From Bdellovibrionota bacterium (GTDB lineage Bacteria > Bdellovibrionota > Bdellovibrionia > Bdellovibrionales > JAMPXM01): 54,670 nt of DNA. The DNA is taken from assembly GCA_963170185.1 (NCBI GenBank), contig CAUJGS010000037.1:1-54670 (forward strand), given 5' to 3'. A program made the position numbers and the translations under genes. This document shows, one piece after another, positions 17,921 through 27,625 of the stretch. The first letter of the stretch is position 1. Every line of letters starts with the position of its first letter. Under the pieces are notes generated by a model that had not been told where the DNA came from, ran no database searches, and worked only from the letters and a program-made list of their open reading frames with translations.

Positions 17921-18029
17921 TTCGCCCTCGCCTTGAAGAGATTCCAGCCACAAGGATGACCTGCCCCACACCTAGTTGTACACCCGCCCTTTGCCGACTA
18001 TATGCGATGCATAAACCTGGAGGTTTCTG

Positions 18030-19928
18030 GTGGAGTCTTCCGCACCCGTTTTCAAATCCGCTCGCAGAACACGCGCTCTCTTCTTCGCGGTTCTTTCGAC
18101 GACTCTGGTTGCGCTTACCGTTCATGCCTTCGTCGGCGATCCAGAAGACATGAGCAACGGCGAAGCCGGTGCGAGAAACTCCGTCACCGAGCCCTCGGTC
18201 GTGTACAACAAACCTCTTGCTATCGACTCGATCTCCGATGCGCATGTCTGCGGAAAAACAGCCGATGGGGAACGTGTCTGCGTTGGCAATGTGCCGACGT
18301 CTTCGTTCCACGGCGACACAGTTTCGAAACTGCAATCTTTCATCGCCGGTGGCGGTCACTTCTGCGGACGCGACGAGCGCGGAATTCGCTGTTGGCAATC
18401 AGAAGGCAAATTCGAAAAACCTCTGCAAGAGATCTTGGCGGAAGGCGAGGCCGAAATGGCGCGTTTTGGACACGAGCGTGTCTGCGTTCCGCAAAAAGAA
18501 CGCACCATCCGCTGCTACCAACCCGAAGTGGGGCGCTGGTTTTCGACTCCCACCGGCGGCAATAACTTCCGAATGGTGCGGCCTCCAATGGAGACCTACG
18601 GACCATTTGCGGACCTTCGCGACTTCCGCGTTCTGCAAAACGACATCTGCCTTCTTGATGGCGAATCTGTTTCCTGCATTCCTTTCGTCAACAGAGAAGA
18701 AAACAGCGCGGCCTACACGCCTCGCGAAGTTCTCCCGACCGGCCCCTTCAAAGGCGCTCGCTCGTTGATCGGGTCTTGGAATTCGTTCTGCGTTCTGTCC
18801 GATGCCGGTCTTCACTGCGCGTACGGCCGCGAGGCGAAGGAAAAGAAAACCTACGAAGTCGGCGGCGAATGGACAACCGCGACCAACCTTCAGGCATTTG
18901 GTTACGATGGCTACTGCGCTCGCGCGAAATCCGGCGCGCCGCTTTGCGTGCGTGTGGATTCCAATTCACAACAAATCATCGATGCCGTGCCTGAAGAATA
19001 TAAAAAACCAGGAGTCGAAGTCGTAAAATTCGACATGGACAGCGACCGCATGTGCGCCATCACCAAGGACACGGCGACCGGAAAATCCAGCTTCTCCTGC
19101 ATGATCTATTCTTCGATCACTGAAATTCCGTCGATGAACCACTTGGTCGACTTCAAGGTCGGAAGCGATTCCGTTTGCGGCGTCGACAAAAAAGGCTGGG
19201 TCTATTGCTTCTCCGGCACCTACTACCGCCCCTCACCTCTTCCTGAGGACGGCTCGGAAGTTCAAGCCGCCGGCTACTGCCGCTGGAACAACTCGCGCTT
19301 TCACTGCGCGAATATGGAAATGACGGAAGACTTCAGCAACATTCGCAGTGTCGTCGCCGTCAGTCCGACTCCTAGCGATGAACATCCTTGCATCATCTAC
19401 GAAAACAGTCAGAACATCCGCGAAGTGCGCTGCTTTGGCTCTAACCAAACTCTGTCCTCCAACGCGCCGCTTGTCGAAGGCGACATGACGAAGATCACGT
19501 CCAAGTACCAAACGGCGTGTCTCTACGGCGGACAGTCCGTGAATTGTTGGGGTTCTGATCTCGGCGGTCACGTGCCCAACCTGAACTCCGTTAAAAAGCT
19601 CCTCTTTGCCAGCGACTTCGCTTGCGCGACGGACTACTTCGGATTCCTCTGCTGGGGAAAGGATGTCGAAGCTCGCGGCCTCACGCCTCCTGGCAGCATG
19701 GCGGATATCGACTATGTTCAAGACTTTGCTGTAGGCGACGAACATGTCTGCGCCATCACTCGAGAAAACCGCCTCGAATGCTGGGGGCAAAACTCCCACA
19801 GACAGCTCGACGCGCCTGTCCTCTCCAACCCCACATCTATCGCGATCTCTGGACGCACAACATGCGCCTCCTCGGATCAAGGCGTCACTTGCTGGGGCTA
19901 CCGTCAGGATTCGCTCTCAGGTAAGTAA
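18030..19928 (+). CDS. Exported RCC1-like Cys-pair repeat protein (copy 1)
   Basis: A 632-residue protein with an N-terminal signal or anchor (core about 15-33). Behind it I count 14 repeats of about 40 residues, each with two Cys 7-13 apart, in the style of the bacterial RCC1_2 repeat (VCAITRENRLECWG). The last four end in the canonical CWG; earlier ones have diverged. Seven RCC1 blades make one propeller, so 14 suggests two propellers stabilised by intra-blade disulfides in the periplasm or outside. The GTG start has an ideal GGAGG, 6 bases away. It is followed after about 100 bases by a paralogue, so a local duplication is likely. The ligand is unknown. Confidence 0.82.
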   Translation: MESSAPVFKSARRTRALFFAVLSTTLVALTVHAFVGDPEDMSNGEAGARNSVTEPSVVYNKPLAIDSISDAHVCGKTADGERVCVGNVPTSSFHGDTVSKLQSFIAGGGHFCGRDERGIRCWQSEGKFEKPLQEILAEGEAEMARFGHERVCVPQKERTIRCYQPEVGRWFSTPTGGNNFRMVRPPMETYGPFADLRDFRVLQNDICLLDGESVSCIPFVNREENSAAYTPREVLPTGPFKGARSLIGSWNSFCVLSDAGLHCAYGREAKEKKTYEVGGEWTTATNLQAFGYDGYCARAKSGAPLCVRVDSNSQQIIDAVPEEYKKPGVEVVKFDMDSDRMCAITKDTATGKSSFSCMIYSSITEIPSMNHLVDFKVGSDSVCGVDKKGWVYCFSGTYYRPSPLPEDGSEVQAAGYCRWNNSRFHCANMEMTEDFSNIRSVVAVSPTPSDEHPCIIYENSQNIREVRCFGSNQTLSSNAPLVEGDMTKITSKYQTACLYGGQSVNCWGSDLGGHVPNLNSVKKLLFASDFACATDYFGFLCWGKDVEARGLTPPGSMADIDYVQDFAVGDEHVCAITRENRLECWGQNSHRQLDAPVLSNPTSIAISGRTTCASSDQGVTCWGYRQDSLSGK

Positions 19929-20030
19929 TCGCCCAATAACTCAGCGGGCCATAAACCCGCTCTGGACATCCGCACCCCGCTCACCTAACTGTTTCGACGG
20001 GGTCGAGCCGACCCTTGGGGGATAGCGAAA

Positions 20031-21887
20031 ATGTCTAGGGGTGTATCTAAAAGCTTGGGCTTGGCGCTGACACTGCTTGCGCCGATCGCGGCCGCCGGGA
20101 TGTGGCTTGCGAGCGAAAGCTCCAAAGCGGCTTACACGACCGAGATCCTGCGCGCGACACGGACAGACCCTTTGCTTCCAACCTTGAAGCCCTACGCCGT
20201 TCCCGATTTTCAATCGCTGGAAAGCCTCAACTACGACGAAGTTTGCGGACTCGATAGCAATGGGAAAACCGTCTGCTACAAGGGGCGCGAAGCGGGAACC
20301 TGGATTCCAGATACAGTCGGCAGGCTGCGCACGGCGCTGCAAAACGAAATCTTCGGCTGCGGACAAGACGAGGACGGCTGGAAGTGCTGGCGAATGGTGA
20401 CCGGCTGGTACGAGAAGTTCATCAGCGACAAGGTCATCCGAAGCTTTCTAGAAGGTTCGCTGACTCACACGCTGCGCCTCAGTCCCACTTCGATCTGCGG
20501 CCAAGATCGTAAAACTCAAGACCTGAGCTGCCTCACGCCGTCGTGGGAGGCGAAACCAAAAGTCTGGCAAAAAACAGCTTCTCGAGGACTCACAGCCATT
20601 GGCGTCCACGATAGCTATGTCTGCTGGGGCGATGGGGACCAAATTCTTTGCGAAGAAGAGTACGCACGCTGGCGCTTGCCAAAGGGCCTCGAACTTTCAA
20701 ATCTCAAAGAGATCAAACTGGGCGACACTTATCTCTGCGCGCGATCGGCAAAAGAGGCGATCTGCTGGACGACTGGAAGCGGCAGTGCCGCCCATATGCA
20801 ACCGCTATCCGCCGAAATGACCAACGCCCGACAATGGCTCACCCGCCGCGAAACACTATGCGCGGTCACGCAAGACGGTCGCTTCGTCTGCGTGGACCCG
20901 GCGACAGCAAAAGACATCGAACCGACAACTCCGGGCAATGCAATCCCACCTAGCTACGCATCGCCAAGTCCACTTTTAAAATCGGTATGGGCTTCCGATT
21001 CGCACGGCTGCGCACTTCACAACGACGGCCAAGTTCATTGCTGGAGCTGGTGGAACGGGGCAAGTTTTCGCATCGACTACAGCGAGCGAGTGGAGATGCT
21101 GTTTGGCTCGGGCTATTCGCCCTGCGGCCTCATGCAGTCCGGGCAAGCGGAATGCCGAATCACCTATATCGATGGTCGCACACTGCCCAAAGCCGGTCGC
21201 GTGCGGGTGGAGTTTGGCGGCTACAACAAATGTTATTGGAACGAAGGTGGTATCGACTGCCGAGGACGAGCCGATGCAATCGGATTTAAGTCGGTGAGAT
21301 CGGTCGCATCCTCGACGGCCGGAGAGTCGATGTGCGTCGTTGGCGTTCCACAAGATGCCCCTTATGGTTTTGAAAGCGTTCGCTGCTTCTCGTACGACAC
21401 GGCCTTACAAACTCCGCCGCAAGAACTGAGAAACCCCACGGCCGTCGCCGTTCACAAAGACAGGGCCTGCGCGATTTCAGACGATGGCCTAACCTGCTGG
21501 GGAGATGGCTTTAGCGGTGTCGCCACGCCGACAACAATCGCCGGCGCACGCAAGCTTCGTCTATCCGACTCACACGGCTGTTTGATCGATGACTTTGGGT
21601 TTGCCTGCTGGGGAGATCTCGCTGGTCTGCAACTCGAAGTACCAACCGGCCTCGAACAGCCTGGCCGCGTTGTCGACTTCGCACTGGGAAGCAGTCGCAC
21701 CTGCGCCGTCCTAGACTCAGGCGAAGTCGAATGCTGGGGCCGAGACTTTGATTCGTCAGGACCACCACCGGTATTCTCCAAAGCGACCTCCATCATTGGT
21801 CGCGGAAGTCTTTTCTGCGCGCTCGGCACGACCGACTCGGGCCCAGGCCTACATTGCTGGGGCGGCTATACAGATCTCCCCCGTTAA
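20031..21887 (+). CDS. Exported RCC1-like Cys-pair repeat protein (copy 2)
   Basis: A 618-residue paralogue of the upstream gene, with a hydrophobic export signal at about 8-26. I again count 14 Cys-pair repeats; the last four end in CWG (LTCWGDG, FACWGDL, VECWGRD, LHCWGGY). The two proteins share layout, repeat number and many repeat motifs but differ widely in sequence, so the duplication is old. A GGGGG ribosome site lies 9 bases before the ATG. The likely location is periplasmic or surface, and the function is unknown. An imperfect hairpin without a T tract lies between the copies, so they may share a transcript. Confidence 0.82.
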   Translation: MSRGVSKSLGLALTLLAPIAAAGMWLASESSKAAYTTEILRATRTDPLLPTLKPYAVPDFQSLESLNYDEVCGLDSNGKTVCYKGREAGTWIPDTVGRLRTALQNEIFGCGQDEDGWKCWRMVTGWYEKFISDKVIRSFLEGSLTHTLRLSPTSICGQDRKTQDLSCLTPSWEAKPKVWQKTASRGLTAIGVHDSYVCWGDGDQILCEEEYARWRLPKGLELSNLKEIKLGDTYLCARSAKEAICWTTGSGSAAHMQPLSAEMTNARQWLTRRETLCAVTQDGRFVCVDPATAKDIEPTTPGNAIPPSYASPSPLLKSVWASDSHGCALHNDGQVHCWSWWNGASFRIDYSERVEMLFGSGYSPCGLMQSGQAECRITYIDGRTLPKAGRVRVEFGGYNKCYWNEGGIDCRGRADAIGFKSVRSVASSTAGESMCVVGVPQDAPYGFESVRCFSYDTALQTPPQELRNPTAVAVHKDRACAISDDGLTCWGDGFSGVATPTTIAGARKLRLSDSHGCLIDDFGFACWGDLAGLQLEVPTGLEQPGRVVDFALGSSRTCAVLDSGEVECWGRDFDSSGPPPVFSKATSIIGRGSLFCALGTTDSGPGLHCWGGYTDLPR

Positions 21888-22022
21888 GACGTTTCTCGAT
21901 CTCTTTAAAACCCGACTTTGATAATTCACGGCCAAGTCCGTCAAACGCGGCCTTGCGATGAAACCGTCATTTTCATCGTCGTCTCGTTATGGTTCAGGTT
22001 TTTAAAAAATTTAAACGTTCAT

Positions 22023-22051
22023 TTGATTTTCTTAAACGAAAAACCGATATT
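22023..22051 (+). promoter_or_regulatory. Candidate promoter of the TetR-TolC-RND operon
   Basis: TTGATT and GATATT are separated by 17 bases in a markedly AT-rich stretch that also repeats TTAAACG-like words. This placement makes sense only if the TetR gene starts at 22061; the transcript would then have a very short leader. If translation starts at 21989, the stretch is coding. Confidence 0.3.
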
Positions 22052-22060
22052 TTAAAACGT

Positions 22061-22726
22061 ATGGCGAAGCTACCACCAAAAGCCTCAAGCAGCCCCTCCG
22101 ACTCACGCCAAGCGCTTCTTACAGCGGCAAGGCGGGTCTTTGCCGACCGCGGATTCGAAGGCGCAACAGTAAAAGATCTGGCCGACGAGGCCGGAGTAAA
22201 CGTCAGTCTGGTCAGCTATTACTTCGGTGGAAAAGACGGACTCTATCGCGAGTGCTTGCTCAATTTCGCCGAACAGCGTTGGCAGGCAATCGTTCGGATT
22301 TTAAAACCAGCCGAATCGCCCGAGGAATTCCGGACACGCCTTCAGCTTCTCGCGGAGGAAATCGCGGAAGTTCACGTCCATGAACCGGACCTCTGTCGCA
22401 TCGTTCATCGCGATGTCCAGAATCTGGCTCCAGCCGCTGTTGAGGTCTTTAAGGGCGGGTTTTTTAAGATTTTCGAAACCCTCGTCGCGTTCATCAAGTC
22501 AGCGGAAAAAAAAGGGATCACGCGCCATCTCAAGGACCACGAATCCACAGCCGGACTTGTGATGGGCTCGCTCATGCATCAATTGCAAGCAGAGCCACAT
22601 CGCAAGATCATAGGCCTACCCTCAATTCAAGATGCGAAATATCGAACAAGCCTTTTAGCGCAGTGGTTGGAGTTCACCTACAACGGCCTCGCAAACCACA
22701 ATCAGGGCGAGCAGGAGAAGAAATGA
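22061..22726 (+). CDS. TetR-family transcriptional regulator of the efflux operon
   Basis: About 221 residues from this ATG. The DNA-binding domain reads SRQALLTAARRVFADRGFEG, then VKDLADEAGVNVSLVSYYFGGKDGLYRE, the classic TetR helix-turn-helix. The helical C-terminal half (about 80-215) would bind a ligand and form the dimer. Its end overlaps the TolC-like gene (ATGA), so it is most likely a local repressor released by a pump substrate, as in many TetR-RND operons. An in-frame ATG at 21989 would add a 24-residue Lys/Arg-rich leader; neither start has a ribosome site, and I prefer the later one because it gives the usual short TetR N-terminus. Confidence 0.9.
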   Translation: MAKLPPKASSSPSDSRQALLTAARRVFADRGFEGATVKDLADEAGVNVSLVSYYFGGKDGLYRECLLNFAEQRWQAIVRILKPAESPEEFRTRLQLLAEEIAEVHVHEPDLCRIVHRDVQNLAPAAVEVFKGGFFKIFETLVAFIKSAEKKGITRHLKDHESTAGLVMGSLMHQLQAEPHRKIIGLPSIQDAKYRTSLLAQWLEFTYNGLANHNQGEQEKK

Positions 22727-24228
22727 AATCGCACGTAACGCCGAAAAAAGATATCTCAGCTTGGATTCTGACTGCGATCGCCCTCATCGCGATCTTCTTT
22801 GCATCCTACTCGTCATTTGCCGCAGGCGCCGCCAAAACCAGTGGCCAAACGCCAAAGACGGCCGCGGCTATCGCTTCGGCGGGTGCCGATCTCTCACTTG
22901 GTGAGTTCTTAAAACACGTGCAAGATGGCAACGAAGCCTTTATCGCGGCCGAAAAAATGCGAGCGGCGGCTCTTGATGCGGCCACCGAATCCAGCCTTGC
23001 GTTCAAACCTCAGTTCTTCGCCAACGCTTCGTTCTCTTCGGATGCCAAACCCTCGCCGTTTTTCCCCTATGACCGGGTTGAAACCACAAACCTTGGCGTC
23101 GGCATCCAAAACCAGTTTGAGTTCGGTCTGCAAACCAAGTTCACCTACGGTTTTTCGGATTTCAACTACGTCGGTATCGCTCCGAAATATTTCGAAGGCC
23201 GACCGCAATTGGAGGCTTCGCTTCCGCTTTTGAAAAACGCATTCGGCCGCGAAGCACGGTTAACGGCTTTGGCCGGAGAAAAAGGCGGCCTGGCGAAATC
23301 CGCTGCGCAGGACGCCGCCCGCCGACAAGTTTTACTCGAGGCGGAAGCGGCCTATTGGAGACTCACTCTGTCACGCGAGGCGGAGAAAATCTCAAAGGCC
23401 TCGTTAGATCGCGCGCAAGCAATGTACGACTGGACAAGTCGCCGCGTAAAGCTCTCGCTTTCCGACAAAGCCGAGGGGCTTCAGGCCACTGCGCAACTCA
23501 AAGCTCGCAAACTTGATTATCGCCTAGCACAAGACGAAACACGCACCGCTTCGCTGGCCTTCAACTCGGCTCGCGGTCGCACTGGCGATGTGGTCACAGA
23601 AAACCTCCCGAAACTGACGTCCCAACTCGTCAGCGGATGGAAATCTCCAGAGCGTCAAACCAATCGCCCAGATGTCGACCTTGCGCTCTTGCAAGCGGAA
23701 GCCGCCAAAGCAAGCGCGATGGCGAGCGCGGAACGCAGCCGTTCACAGCTCGAGCTCTTCGGCCTTTACGCGTTCAACTCCCCACAAAGAGGTAGCGAAA
23801 GCGAAGCTTTCGCCGACTCCTGGAACGGCAATCGCCCGACCTCGACCATCGGGGTTCGTCTTAATATCCCACTCGATCGCTCGACAACCGAACGCGTTCA
23901 AGCAGCCTGGGCGGCCGAAGCGTCGGCCCAACAAGCCGTCGCAAGCCGCAAAATCTTCGAACAAGAGCGCGATTGGAATGATGCGGTCGCGCGCTTTGAG
24001 CTCGCGAAAGAAAAAGTAAAACTCTATGAGGACCTTGAACTCGCTCAAAAAGAGAAACTCGACTACGAGAAGTCGCGCCAACAACGCGGACGCTCGACAG
24101 TCGCGCAAGTGATCCTTTTTGAAGGCGAGTACGACCAGACAGCTTTTGCCCGCGTGCGGGCGCTGGCTGAACTTTTAAATTTGAATGCACAATTAAAACT
24201 TTATAGCCCGTTTGAACTTGCGAATTAA
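22723..24228 (+). CDS. TolC-family outer-membrane efflux protein
   Basis: About 501 residues. A signal sequence (core about 13-30, cut near FAAG) leads a long helical protein with two related halves, as in TolC. Typical signs are QLEASLPLLKNAFGREARL in the first barrel region, long Ala/Glu/Lys-rich helices (LLEAEAAYWRL, ARKLDYRLAQDETR), GVRLNIPLDR, and the final helix with VAQVILFEGEYDQ. It forms the trimeric exit duct of tripartite pumps. AGGAG lies just before the ATG, which overlaps the TetR stop codon. The RND pump gene follows 65 bases later. Confidence 0.92.
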   Translation: MKSHVTPKKDISAWILTAIALIAIFFASYSSFAAGAAKTSGQTPKTAAAIASAGADLSLGEFLKHVQDGNEAFIAAEKMRAAALDAATESSLAFKPQFFANASFSSDAKPSPFFPYDRVETTNLGVGIQNQFEFGLQTKFTYGFSDFNYVGIAPKYFEGRPQLEASLPLLKNAFGREARLTALAGEKGGLAKSAAQDAARRQVLLEAEAAYWRLTLSREAEKISKASLDRAQAMYDWTSRRVKLSLSDKAEGLQATAQLKARKLDYRLAQDETRTASLAFNSARGRTGDVVTENLPKLTSQLVSGWKSPERQTNRPDVDLALLQAEAAKASAMASAERSRSQLELFGLYAFNSPQRGSESEAFADSWNGNRPTSTIGVRLNIPLDRSTTERVQAAWAAEASAQQAVASRKIFEQERDWNDAVARFELAKEKVKLYEDLELAQKEKLDYEKSRQQRGRSTVAQVILFEGEYDQTAFARVRALAELLNLNAQLKLYSPFELAN

Positions 24229-24293
24229 TTGCCGAGCAAACTTGCGAAGCATAGTCGCCGGCGAAGCCTAAGCGGGACATTTTAGGAGCTACG

Positions 24294-27200
24294 ATGGATC
24301 TTTCAGAACTTTCCATACGACGTCCGATCTTCCTGACGTGTATCGTGATTCTTTCACTCGTCGTCGGACTCGGCGCGATGTCACGAATGGGGGTCGATCT
24401 CTTCCCTGACATCACGTTCCCTGTGGTGACGGTTCAAACACCCTACCCTGGTGCGGGCCCCGCCGAGGTTGAAACTCTAGTTTCAAAACCTCTTGAGGAC
24501 GAACTCTCGACACTTTCCGGTATCAAACGCCTTTCCTCGCAAAACCGCGAAGGGATCTCGGTTGTTATCGCTGAATTCACGCTCGAAACCGACGTCAAAT
24601 ACGCCGAACAACAAGTCCGCGATCGCGTCGGCTCGACAAGAAGAAAACTACCGACCGATATCGACGAACCCGTGATCCGCCGTATCGATCCGGCCGATCA
24701 GCCGATCTTGATTCTCGCGGTCAATGGCGACCTGCCTCCCGGTGAACTCTACGACTTCGTCAACGAACGCGTTAAACCCCGCCTCGAACAGGTCAACCAA
24801 GTTGGTCTGGTAGAAATTCTCGGCGGCCGCAAGCGCGAGATTCAGGTTCAGCTCGATCGCGCCAAACTAAAAGACCGCGAACTCTCGGCAACCCTGATTG
24901 CAAGTCGCCTAGCTGGCGCCGGCAACGACATTCCGTCCGGAAAAAAAGCCGATGGCCAAGTGGAAACCGTGTTCCGCACTGTGGGCCAGTTCAAGTCGTT
25001 TGACGACATTCGCAACATGGTCGTGAACTTCTTCGGTAACGACGTTCCAATTAAGATCTCCGATGTCGCAAACGTTCAAGACACGCTAGTTGATGAAACC
25101 TCACGCGCTTATATCAACGGCGAAAAGTCGCTGTTTATTTACGCGTTCCGCCAGTCCGGCGCCAACACCATCAAGGTCGTCGACGGGCTTCTTGGTGCCG
25201 TCGAACGAGCCAACAAAGAGTACGCCGGCGAAAAAGGAAACCCAAAGATCACTGTCGTACGAGACGGATCGCTTTGGATTCGCGCCAATATCTTCGACGT
25301 CCAAGAGACTATTTTTATCGGGATCTTTCTAGCCGTCGTGACGGTCTTCTTCTTCCTCGCCAATGGTCGTTCAACGATTATCACTGGCTTGGCTCTCCCC
25401 AACTCGTTGATCGGCGCCTTCATCTTGATGGCCATCTCTGGGTTCACCATCAACATCATGACTCTCCTCGCGCTGTCGCTTTCCGTTGGTCTTCTGATCG
25501 ATGACGCGATCGTCGTACGAGAAAACATCTTCCGTCACATGGAGATGGGAAAATCTCCAATGCAGGCCGCCCGCGAAGGAACGGCCGAGGTGAAGCTTGC
25601 GGTTATCGGAACCACACTCGCAGTCATTGCGGTCTTCGGACCACTTGGCTTTCTTAGCGGTGTCGTCGGACAGTTCTTTAAGCAGTTTGGCCTCACCGTC
25701 TGCTATGCAATGGCGATCTCACTTTTCGACGCCCTGACAATGGCGCCAATGATGTCGGCGTACCTAGCAGGTCCCGCGCACCACAAACCTGGAACCGGCA
25801 ACTCAGTCTACGACAAGACGATTGGAAAAATGCTTGCGGGCTTCTCGAACTTTCAAGACTGGCTTGAAGTGAAGTACGAAAACTTTGTTCGCAAAGTCAT
25901 CGCCAACCCGCTTAAGTCGATCGCGGCCTCTGTCATGGTGTTCTTCGCTTGCATGGCCTTGGCGAAGTTCGTTCCTGCGACATTCCTCCCGACTCAAGAC
26001 TCCGGTGAGTTCACGGTGGGAATCGACTTGCCGCCTGGAACCAGCCTCAATTCGATGAATGAACTCGCGATGAAGGTCGATAAAACCATTCGCGAAAACA
26101 AAGAGGTTCGCATCACGGCTACTACCGTCGGCTCACGCGAAGGTGACGCCAACTACGCGGACTTCTATGTTCAGCTCGTCCCAAGTCGCCAACGCAGCAT
26201 GAACACAAGCAAGTTCAAAGAACGTCTTCGTGAGCAACTGCACCAGTACGCACATGCAAATCCGAAAGTGAAAGATTACGACGCCGTCGGTGGCGGCATG
26301 CGACCGTTCACGATGATCATTCAAGGAACGGATCAGCAGGTTCTCGAAACTCAAGGTCTCGCGGCTTTGGAAAAACTGAAATCCTACAAAGGCCTTCTCG
26401 ATACGGACATCAACTTCCGTACCGGAAAACCAGAGTTTCAAGTCGTTCCAGATCGCGCGCGCGCCCAAACACTTGGCGTTTCAACAACCGCGATCGGCTC
26501 GGAGCTTCGTGCTCAGGTCGAAGGCCTGGTGGCCGCCAAGTATCGCGAAGCCGGAATCGAATACGACATCCGCGTTCGCATGCAAGAGGATCAACGCGAC
26601 ATCAGGTCGGCCTTCAACGGTATTTATGTTCCGAACCTGAACAACTCTCTGGTGAAGCTCTCCAACGTGGCAAAGCCAGTCGACGCGACAGGGCCCTCTA
26701 GTATCACGCGCATGGACCGCATGAAGTACGTTCAGATCTCGGCCGATCTCGCTCCCGGCGTCGGTATGGCTCAGATCCTCGGTGACGTCACAAAGATCAT
26801 GAATGACGAAATCAAGCTTCCAAAGGATGTGAAGTTCTCGTTTATCGGTCAGGCCGAAAACTTCAAGGAGCTTGGCGAGTCGATGGCGTTTGCAATGGGC
26901 GCGGGCGTGATCTTCATCTTCCTCGTCCTCGCTTCACTTTATGAATCGTTCATCACGCCGTTTACGATCATGCTTGCGATGCCACTTGCGATCGCCGGAG
27001 CATTTGTCGGCCTCTTCCTTGGAAACGAGAGCATGAATCTGTTCTCGATGATCGGGATGATTATGCTGATCGGGATCGCGTGTAAAAACTCGATTCTCCT
27101 GGTCGACTATGCCAACCAGCTTGTTCAAGGGGGCATGGACCGCACCACTGCCATGGTGACAGCGGGTCGCGCCCGTTTGCGCCCGATCTTGATGACGACG

Positions 27201-27485
27201 ATGGCTCTCATCGCCGGAACGATTCCCCTGGCAATTGGTCTCAACGAGGCCTCCAAGCAGCGTACATCCATGGGCTGGGCGATTATCGGCGGTCTGATCT
27301 CATCTACCCTCCTCACACTGATCGTGATCCCTGCGGCCTATGCCTTTATTGATCGCTTCCGTGTCTGGAGTCTGGGGCAAATGAAACGCATCTTCGTTGC
27401 GGCTCCTAACGAAGGCCCCGTGGCCCACGCGAAAAACGGAGCTAGCCCAAGCGCTGGCCACGAGCCCGACATGATCTCGAAATAA
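24294..27485 (+). CDS. RND-family efflux transporter, AcrB/MdtB type
   Basis: A 1063-residue inner-membrane proton antiporter of full length with 12 predicted membrane helices and two large periplasmic loops. It begins LSIRRPIFLTCIVILSLVVGL and MGVDLFPDITFPVV, standard for the family. The proton relay is intact: Asp-Asp at 403-404 in helix 4 (LLIDDAIVVRENI) and Lys near 931 in helix 10 (KNSILLVDYANQL). AGGAG lies 5 bases before the ATG. It probably exports drugs, lipophilic compounds or lipids with the TolC-like neighbour. No membrane fusion protein gene is present in the operon, which is odd for a hydrophobe/amphiphile pump. A strong terminator follows. Confidence 0.95.
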   Translation: MDLSELSIRRPIFLTCIVILSLVVGLGAMSRMGVDLFPDITFPVVTVQTPYPGAGPAEVETLVSKPLEDELSTLSGIKRLSSQNREGISVVIAEFTLETDVKYAEQQVRDRVGSTRRKLPTDIDEPVIRRIDPADQPILILAVNGDLPPGELYDFVNERVKPRLEQVNQVGLVEILGGRKREIQVQLDRAKLKDRELSATLIASRLAGAGNDIPSGKKADGQVETVFRTVGQFKSFDDIRNMVVNFFGNDVPIKISDVANVQDTLVDETSRAYINGEKSLFIYAFRQSGANTIKVVDGLLGAVERANKEYAGEKGNPKITVVRDGSLWIRANIFDVQETIFIGIFLAVVTVFFFLANGRSTIITGLALPNSLIGAFILMAISGFTINIMTLLALSLSVGLLIDDAIVVRENIFRHMEMGKSPMQAAREGTAEVKLAVIGTTLAVIAVFGPLGFLSGVVGQFFKQFGLTVCYAMAISLFDALTMAPMMSAYLAGPAHHKPGTGNSVYDKTIGKMLAGFSNFQDWLEVKYENFVRKVIANPLKSIAASVMVFFACMALAKFVPATFLPTQDSGEFTVGIDLPPGTSLNSMNELAMKVDKTIRENKEVRITATTVGSREGDANYADFYVQLVPSRQRSMNTSKFKERLREQLHQYAHANPKVKDYDAVGGGMRPFTMIIQGTDQQVLETQGLAALEKLKSYKGLLDTDINFRTGKPEFQVVPDRARAQTLGVSTTAIGSELRAQVEGLVAAKYREAGIEYDIRVRMQEDQRDIRSAFNGIYVPNLNNSLVKLSNVAKPVDATGPSSITRMDRMKYVQISADLAPGVGMAQILGDVTKIMNDEIKLPKDVKFSFIGQAENFKELGESMAFAMGAGVIFIFLVLASLYESFITPFTIMLAMPLAIAGAFVGLFLGNESMNLFSMIGMIMLIGIACKNSILLVDYANQLVQGGMDRTTAMVTAGRARLRPILMTTMALIAGTIPLAIGLNEASKQRTSMGWAIIGGLISSTLLTLIVIPAAYAFIDRFRVWSLGQMKRIFVAAPNEGPVAHAKNGASPSAGHEPDMISK

Positions 27486-27515
27486 TTCCACGAATTTTCA
27501 CAAGGTCTCTATGTC

Positions 27516-27547
27516 AAAGCGGGAAGATTTCCTTCCCGCTTTTCTTT
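27516..27547 (+). terminator. Rho-independent terminator of the efflux operon
   Basis: Eleven perfect base pairs (AAAGCGGGAAG with CTTCCCGCTTT), a 5-base loop and a TTTCTTTT tail, 30 bases after the RND stop codon. Confidence 0.92.
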
Positions 27548-27625
27548 TGCCACACCCCCAAGTATCAAAGAGCTGCCGTATTTTTAGGCGACGCCTTTAT
27601 CTTAAAACTTTTGGGGGACTTTCCG

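Noticed and set aside
19233-19880. 215-codon minus-strand frame opposite the first RCC1-like gene
   Set aside because: The repeats on the other strand explain the open frame; its translation is low-complexity Val/Arg/Ala with no family.
19943-19961. Hairpin AGCGGG / CCCGCT between the RCC1-like genes
   Set aside because: Only six pairs and no T tract, so not called a terminator.
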